A stretch of 64,000 nt of DNA from DASQYE01 sp036389315 (GTDB lineage Bacteria > Acidobacteriota > Blastocatellia > Pyrinomonadales > Pyrinomonadaceae): positions 9,648-73,647 of the forward strand of contig DASVQF010000046.1 in the NCBI GenBank assembly GCA_036389315.1. Reading direction: 5' to 3'. Position numbers and translations under genes: made by a program. Positions within the stretch are counted from its first letter, which is position 1. Every line of letters begins with the position of its first letter. This document shows, in pieces, positions 59,813-64,000 of the stretch. Below the pieces are notes generated by a model. The model did no database searches and was not told the origin of the DNA. It saw nothing but the letters and a program-made list of their open reading frames with translations.

Positions 59813-60124
59813 TTAGTATCGGCTGCCACGATTACCGCCGAAGTTGCTGCGGCCCCCATTGCGCGGGCCACGGTCTTCACGCGGTCGGGCCTCATTCACG
59901 TTCAGGTCGCGACCGTTGACTTCCTTTCCATTGAATTGAGCAATCGCCGCCGCGCCCTCTTCTTTTGAAGACATCTCGACGAAGCCGAAGCCGCGTGAGC
60001 GACCCGTTTCACGGTCTTCTACGACCGTCGCCGATTCGACAGTGCCTGCCTGCGCGAACAATTGCTGCAAATCATCGCTCGAAGTCTGAAACGCGAGATT
60101 ACCGACATATAGTTTGATTGACAT
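59813..60124 (-). CDS. RRM-type RNA-binding protein
   Basis: 103 residues from the ATG at 60124. GAGG lies 2 nt from an upstream ATG (60130) but 8 nt from this one, which favours it. RNP2 (KLYVGNL) and RNP1 (RGFGFVEM) are intact, and a Gly/Arg/Asn-rich tail follows (RGPRNGGRSNFGGNRGSRY). This is the bacterial single-RRM family, often cold-induced. A hairpin sits directly upstream of the ribosome site and may regulate translation. Confidence 0.93.
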   Translation of the reverse strand: MSIKLYVGNLAFQTSSDDLQQLFAQAGTVESATVVEDRETGRSRGFGFVEMSSKEEGAAAIAQFNGKEVNGRDLNVNEARPREDRGPRNGGRSNFGGNRGSRY

Positions 60125-60130
60125 AGACAT

Positions 60131-60561
60131 ATCCTCTTTCCCCTAGCAGGGGATATTGTAAGAAGCTTCGAATGAAAAGTGGCTTCGGTGTTACGGTGGC
60201 AGCGAAGGCTCGCGTTCGGGTGCTCTGTGTGGAGCGGCTTCTGAAGTTGCTTGTAGCCTGCTCTCGAACCATTCAGAAGGCTGCCGCGAATGCTTAATAA
60301 GTGCGGGAGCGCATCGCCGTTGATGCCTGAGAGAAGGATTAACCGAAGACTAGGATGCACTATTTGCTCATAGGGATGCAAGCTCATACTGTCCGGCAGA
60401 AGATTATGACGCTATATCACGACTGCGAAGCTTTGGAGAATCACGCCTGGCACGGTCTCTTACATAACTATTACAACCGGGGCGGCCTGAGCTTGATAGG
60501 ATGCTAGTGAAAGTCTGCATCTAAAGTATGGGTCAGGAATTCACTGGGGGAACAATCGTAC
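60131..60561. promoter_or_regulatory. Divergent region with a hairpin at the RRM ribosome site
   Basis: 431 bp between the RRM gene and the desaturase. CCCC (60140-60143) and GGGG (60149-60152) form a short stem next to the GAGG ribosome site of the RRM gene, leaving it just outside the stem. A long, possibly structured leader for the RRM gene is plausible. On the right, GGGGGAAC (about 60545) is the desaturase ribosome site. I saw no firm promoter hexamers and no gene. Confidence 0.4.
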
Positions 60562-61416
60562 ATGGCAATCATTAATCAGCATGGAAATAAACTTAACTGG
60601 GACAACATCATCTTCCTATCTGTTTTTCATCTCGGCGCGGTGGGCGCGCTCTTTGTGTTTACATGGCAGGCGCTCTTCGTCTCGATCTTTCTCTGGTGGC
60701 TGACGATGAGCCTGGGGATCGGCGTAGGCTATCACAGGCTTTTAACCCATCGCGGTTATAAGACGCCGAAGGCGGTCGAATATTTCCTGACGATGTGCGG
60801 AGCCCTCGCCTTTGAGGGCGGGCCGATCAGTTGGGTGGCGACGCATCGCATACACCACGCGCATACAGATGACACGGGCGATCCACATAGCCCGCGCGAA
60901 GGCGGCTGGTGGGCGCACGTCGGGTGGATTCTTCAGGGGACGGCGCAGCAGCATGAGAAGGCTGTGCTCGCCCGCTATGCTCCGGACTTGGTGAAGGACA
61001 GATTCTATCGCTGGCTCGACCGCCTGTTCTGGTTACCGCTCGTCATCCTCGCAGTCGCGCTGTTCGCATTCGGCGGCTGGGCTTATTTGTTATGGGCCGT
61101 CTGCTTTCGCGTGACCTTCGGCCTGCATGCGACATGGCTCGTCAATTCGGCCACACATCTGTGGGGGTCTCGCCGATTCGAAACGCGCGATGATTCACGC
61201 AATAGTATGTGGGTGGCGCTGTTGAGCTTCGGCGAAGGCTGGCACAATAATCATCATGCGCACCCGACCGCAGCCCGCCACGGCCTGGCCTGGTACGAAA
61301 TAGACATGAACTGGTGGAGCATTCGCACACTCCAACTGTTGGGCCTCGCAAGCTCGATCAAGCTTATCGCTGCGACTGATCGAGCGTCCGAATCCGAGAT
61401 ACTGCGAGTGACTTAA
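60562..61416 (+). CDS. Acyl-lipid/acyl-CoA fatty acid desaturase
   Basis: 284 residues. The three histidine boxes of membrane delta-9 desaturases are present: HRLLTHRG (HxxxxH, near 55), HRIHHAHTD (HxxHH, near 93) and HNNHHAHP (HxxHH, near 230), with four hydrophobic stretches (IIFLSVFHLGAVGALFVF, SIFLWWLTMSLGIGVG, LPLVILAVALFAF, LLWAVCFRVTF). It inserts a double bond and adjusts membrane fluidity, often in the cold. It is divergent from the RRM gene, which fits shared control by temperature, though this is not shown. Confidence 0.93.
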   Translation: MAIINQHGNKLNWDNIIFLSVFHLGAVGALFVFTWQALFVSIFLWWLTMSLGIGVGYHRLLTHRGYKTPKAVEYFLTMCGALAFEGGPISWVATHRIHHAHTDDTGDPHSPREGGWWAHVGWILQGTAQQHEKAVLARYAPDLVKDRFYRWLDRLFWLPLVILAVALFAFGGWAYLLWAVCFRVTFGLHATWLVNSATHLWGSRRFETRDDSRNSMWVALLSFGEGWHNNHHAHPTAARHGLAWYEIDMNWWSIRTLQLLGLASSIKLIAATDRASESEILRVT

Positions 61417-61486
61417 GAAGAATGCAGAGCTATTGTTTATTCCGCTGCCAGCTTATGATTTAAGCGACAACTTGATTCAAACCGGC

Positions 61487-64000
61487 TCATTCATGGCGCA
61501 AGGCCACGAGCGGATCGACGCGGGCTGCGCGACGCGCGGGGATGTAGCAAGCCAGTAAGGCGACGGCAATCAAGAGACCCGCTACGCCGACGAAGGTGAC
61601 AGGGTCAGTCGTGCCGACGCCCAGCAACAAGCTTGCCAGCACGCGCGTCAATGCAAACGCGCCGACCAACCCGAGCGCGACGCCGATCAAAGCCATACGC
61701 ATCCCCTGGCTCACAATCAGGCGCAGCACATCGTGCACGCGTGCGCCCAAAGCCATGCGAATGCCTATCTCGCGCGTCCGCTGGCTCACGTCATAGGTCA
61801 TCACGCTGTAGAGCCCCATCGTCGCCAACACCAAAGCCAGCACTCCGAACGTCGTAGCCATTCCGGCCGCCACACGCGGCCCCCAATAAGCTATCGTCAT
61901 ATTCTCCTCGGCCATCATCACGCCATACACAGGCAGGCGCGAGTCCATCTGCGCGATCTCGCGGCGCGCGATTTCCACCACAGCCGGTAAAGCGCCAGCC
62001 GATTGCGCGCTGATGAGCAGCGTCACTCCGGTTCGCGGGTGCTGATAGATGGGCAGGAACATGAAAGGCAGCGGATCTTCGTACAACGTGCGATAGCGTC
62101 CGTCTTTGGCAATGCCTATGATCTCCATCAAAGGCGTGCCTTGCGCGAAGCGAAAGCGCTTCCCCAGCGCGTTTTGTTCGCTGCCATAAAACCGGCGCGC
62201 AAACTCCTGATTGACGATCACGACGCGTGGCGCATCCGTGTTATCGCGTTCGGTGAAATCGCGCCCCATCACCAGCGGCGTCTGCATCGTCTCGAAATAC
62301 TTCGGCGTCACGTAATTGCAATCGGAGTTGGCCCCCTGGTTCGGCGGCGGGTCGGCTTCGCCCTCCTTCACAATGGGGCCGCGCGAGATGTTTTCGATCA
62401 TCAGCGGCATCTCGTTGACCATCGCCGCAGCCCGCACGCCCGGCTGCGCTTCCAGGCGGCGCAGCAGTTCGGGGAAAAACCGCCTGGTGGTTTCCTGCTC
62501 GTTGTAGGCCAGCAATCTGGGGTTAATCATCATCGTGACCAGATTTTCGGTCTTGAATCCGGGATCAGTCTGCTGGGCCTGGCTCAGGCTGCGAATGAAG
62601 AGCCCGGCACAAATCAGCACGACGAGCGATATGGTGACTTGCGCGACGACCAGCACGCCGCGCAGATTCCAGCGACGACGGTTGTAGGATGGGCCCGCCC
62701 CTCCTCCCTTAATCACGTTGACCAGATCAGTCCGCGAAGCCAGCAACGCCGGAGCCAGACCAAAGATGACGCCTGTTAACAGCGATACCAACAGCATCCG
62801 TTTCAGCACATAGCCGTCCGGCGAAAAGTCTAAACTGACAGGGTACGGAACCGGCGGAAAACTCGCCCCTATGACATCCGCTCCCCAATAGGACAAGGCC
62901 CAACCCAGCGCGCCGCCTATCAGGGCAAGCAACAGGCTTTCCGTCAGCAGTTGCCGGACTATGCGCCCACGGCTTGCGCCGAGCGCCAGCCGAATCCCTA
63001 TCTCCCTGGCGCGCGTGGCAGCCCGCGCCAGCATCAGATTCGCCACATTGGCGCAGGCCAGCAGCAGCACCAGACCCGAGACACACAGGGCCAGAAAACC
63101 ACCGTACTTAATAATCTTGGTTGCAGCATCATAGCGACTATCAAGTTCCGTCAGGAGTTGGACTTTGGTGTCCGAATTCTCCTTCGGGTAGAGTTTCGCC
63201 AGATTCTCGGCCACCAGATTCAAATCCGTTTCCCCCTGCGCCATCGTCACGCCCGGCTTCAGACGCCCGAAGACGTTGAATAACTGGTAGCTGCGATCCG
63301 TCTGCCATTCCGGGCGGCGTCCAAATTTCTGCGACATCATCACAGGAACCCAGAAAGCCTTGCGCAGATAGAATGCCCCGCCGAGAAACGACTCCGGCAT
63401 GATGCCGACGACTGTAAAGGGCTGGCCGTTCAGATAAATCGTCTTGCCTAGAAGAGCCTGGTCTGCGTTGAAGCGCTGCTCCCACAGCGGATGGCTCAGC
63501 ACCACAACCGCGTGAGCGTTCGGCGTGCGATCTTCCTCCGGCAAAAAGGTGCGCCCCAGCGCGGGCTTGACGCCCATCACCTCAAAATAATTTCCTGTGA
63601 CCAGTTCGCCCCAGATAACTTCCGCACGCTCGCTGTCCCCAGCATTGCGGCTTTCGCTGGAACTGATGCCCGCCGAAGTCTCAGACCACGCGCAGAGGTC
63701 GGAAAAGCTCTGGTTCTGCTCGCGCAAGTCCACGTAGTTCGCATAGGAGAACTTCTCCCACACATGCGTATCCGTCTTTCTCCCCCAATAGGTAACCACC
63801 AGCTCCTCAGGCTTCTCCACCGGCAGCGGGCGCAGGACGAAGGCGTTCACGGCACTCAGAATGGCAGTGTTGACACCGATCCCCAACGCTAAGGCCAGCG
63901 CCGCTACCCCAGTAAAACCAGGCCGCTTCGCCAATATCCGCACCCCGTAGCGCATGTCCTGGAGCAGGTCTCCCAGCCACCGCGTCCCGCGCGCATCGCG
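61487..64000 (-). CDS. ADOP-type MacB/FtsX permease, 5' end cut by window
   Basis: 837 residues visible; the frame continues past 64000 with DARGTRWLGDLLQDMRYGVRIL, so the N-terminal prefix domain is missing. Two MacB core/FtsX modules follow (GVAALALALGIGVNTAILSAVNAF, LACANVANLMLARAATRAREIGIRLALGASRGRIVRQLLTES, then the second copy ending YIPARRAARVDPLVALRHE). It is similar in order to the permease at 4748-7411 but clearly divergent. Its regulator is likely outside the window. Substrate unknown. Confidence 0.9.
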   Translation of the reverse strand, partial: RDARGTRWLGDLLQDMRYGVRILAKRPGFTGVAALALALGIGVNTAILSAVNAFVLRPLPVEKPEELVVTYWGRKTDTHVWEKFSYANYVDLREQNQSFSDLCAWSETSAGISSSESRNAGDSERAEVIWGELVTGNYFEVMGVKPALGRTFLPEEDRTPNAHAVVVLSHPLWEQRFNADQALLGKTIYLNGQPFTVVGIMPESFLGGAFYLRKAFWVPVMMSQKFGRRPEWQTDRSYQLFNVFGRLKPGVTMAQGETDLNLVAENLAKLYPKENSDTKVQLLTELDSRYDAATKIIKYGGFLALCVSGLVLLLACANVANLMLARAATRAREIGIRLALGASRGRIVRQLLTESLLLALIGGALGWALSYWGADVIGASFPPVPYPVSLDFSPDGYVLKRMLLVSLLTGVIFGLAPALLASRTDLVNVIKGGGAGPSYNRRRWNLRGVLVVAQVTISLVVLICAGLFIRSLSQAQQTDPGFKTENLVTMMINPRLLAYNEQETTRRFFPELLRRLEAQPGVRAAAMVNEMPLMIENISRGPIVKEGEADPPPNQGANSDCNYVTPKYFETMQTPLVMGRDFTERDNTDAPRVVIVNQEFARRFYGSEQNALGKRFRFAQGTPLMEIIGIAKDGRYRTLYEDPLPFMFLPIYQHPRTGVTLLISAQSAGALPAVVEIARREIAQMDSRLPVYGVMMAEENMTIAYWGPRVAAGMATTFGVLALVLATMGLYSVMTYDVSQRTREIGIRMALGARVHDVLRLIVSQGMRMALIGVALGLVGAFALTRVLASLLLGVGTTDPVTFVGVAGLLIAVALLACYIPARRAARVDPLVALRHE

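Overview
The window looks like chromosome of an Acidobacteriota member, probably class Blastocatellia. This is inferred from gene types rather than from any marker gene: two very long MacB/FtsX permeases of the acidobacterial (ADOP) kind, one with its PadR regulator; an Oar-like TonB receptor with an N-terminal carboxypeptidase-regulatory domain; TPR proteins; and an omega-like RNA polymerase subunit. The DNA is GC-rich with dense coding on both strands. No rRNA, tRNA, CRISPR array or IS transposase was seen.

Layout. 1-5 kb: PhyH-like fragment, recQ, malQ and a cysteine synthase-like enzyme, all leftward. 4.7-10 kb: permease and PadR regulator with a well-formed promoter, then a secreted HExxH peptidase with TPRs. 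10-16.5 kb: O-methyltransferase, glycoamylase-like enzyme, GH3 beta-glucosidase and a secreted TPR protein. 16.5-21.6 kb: TonB receptor and an unknown secreted protein. 21.6-25.4 kb: MurD2-like ligase, GNAT protein and MurL-like epimerase, together an alternative route to D-glutamate in peptidoglycan. 25.6-30 kb: a mobile or plasmid-derived island with integrase, ParA, HTH protein, a possible replication protein carrying period-9 ACTAGT repeats, and an AT-rich spacer.

30-37.3 kb is the most unusual block. Six leftward genes encode an ECF sigma factor, a membrane TPR protein of anti-sigma type, a TPR-CHAT protease, a zinc-ribbon membrane protein, an unknown protein and a membrane-anchored trypsin-like protease. 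The second and third genes are one interrupted reading frame, broken at a run of nine T where a -1 shift would restore a single product. 37.4-40.3 kb holds unknown secreted proteins, and 40.5-42.9 kb a SulP transporter with a beta-carbonic anhydrase.

42.9-54.3 kb is one leftward operon: a 1,670-residue MofA-like multicopper oxidase, a lamin-tail protein, a YVTN propeller, a tandem SCO protein and a cytochrome c fused to a periplasmic binding protein. It reads as an extracytoplasmic copper-dependent oxidation system. 54.9-60.1 kb has a broken secreted-protein gene, a B12/radical SAM enzyme, a Crp/Fnr regulator that closes an operon of small genes including the omega-like protein, a DnaJ-type zinc finger and an RRM protein. 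An acyl desaturase and a second ADOP permease, cut by the window edge, finish the window.
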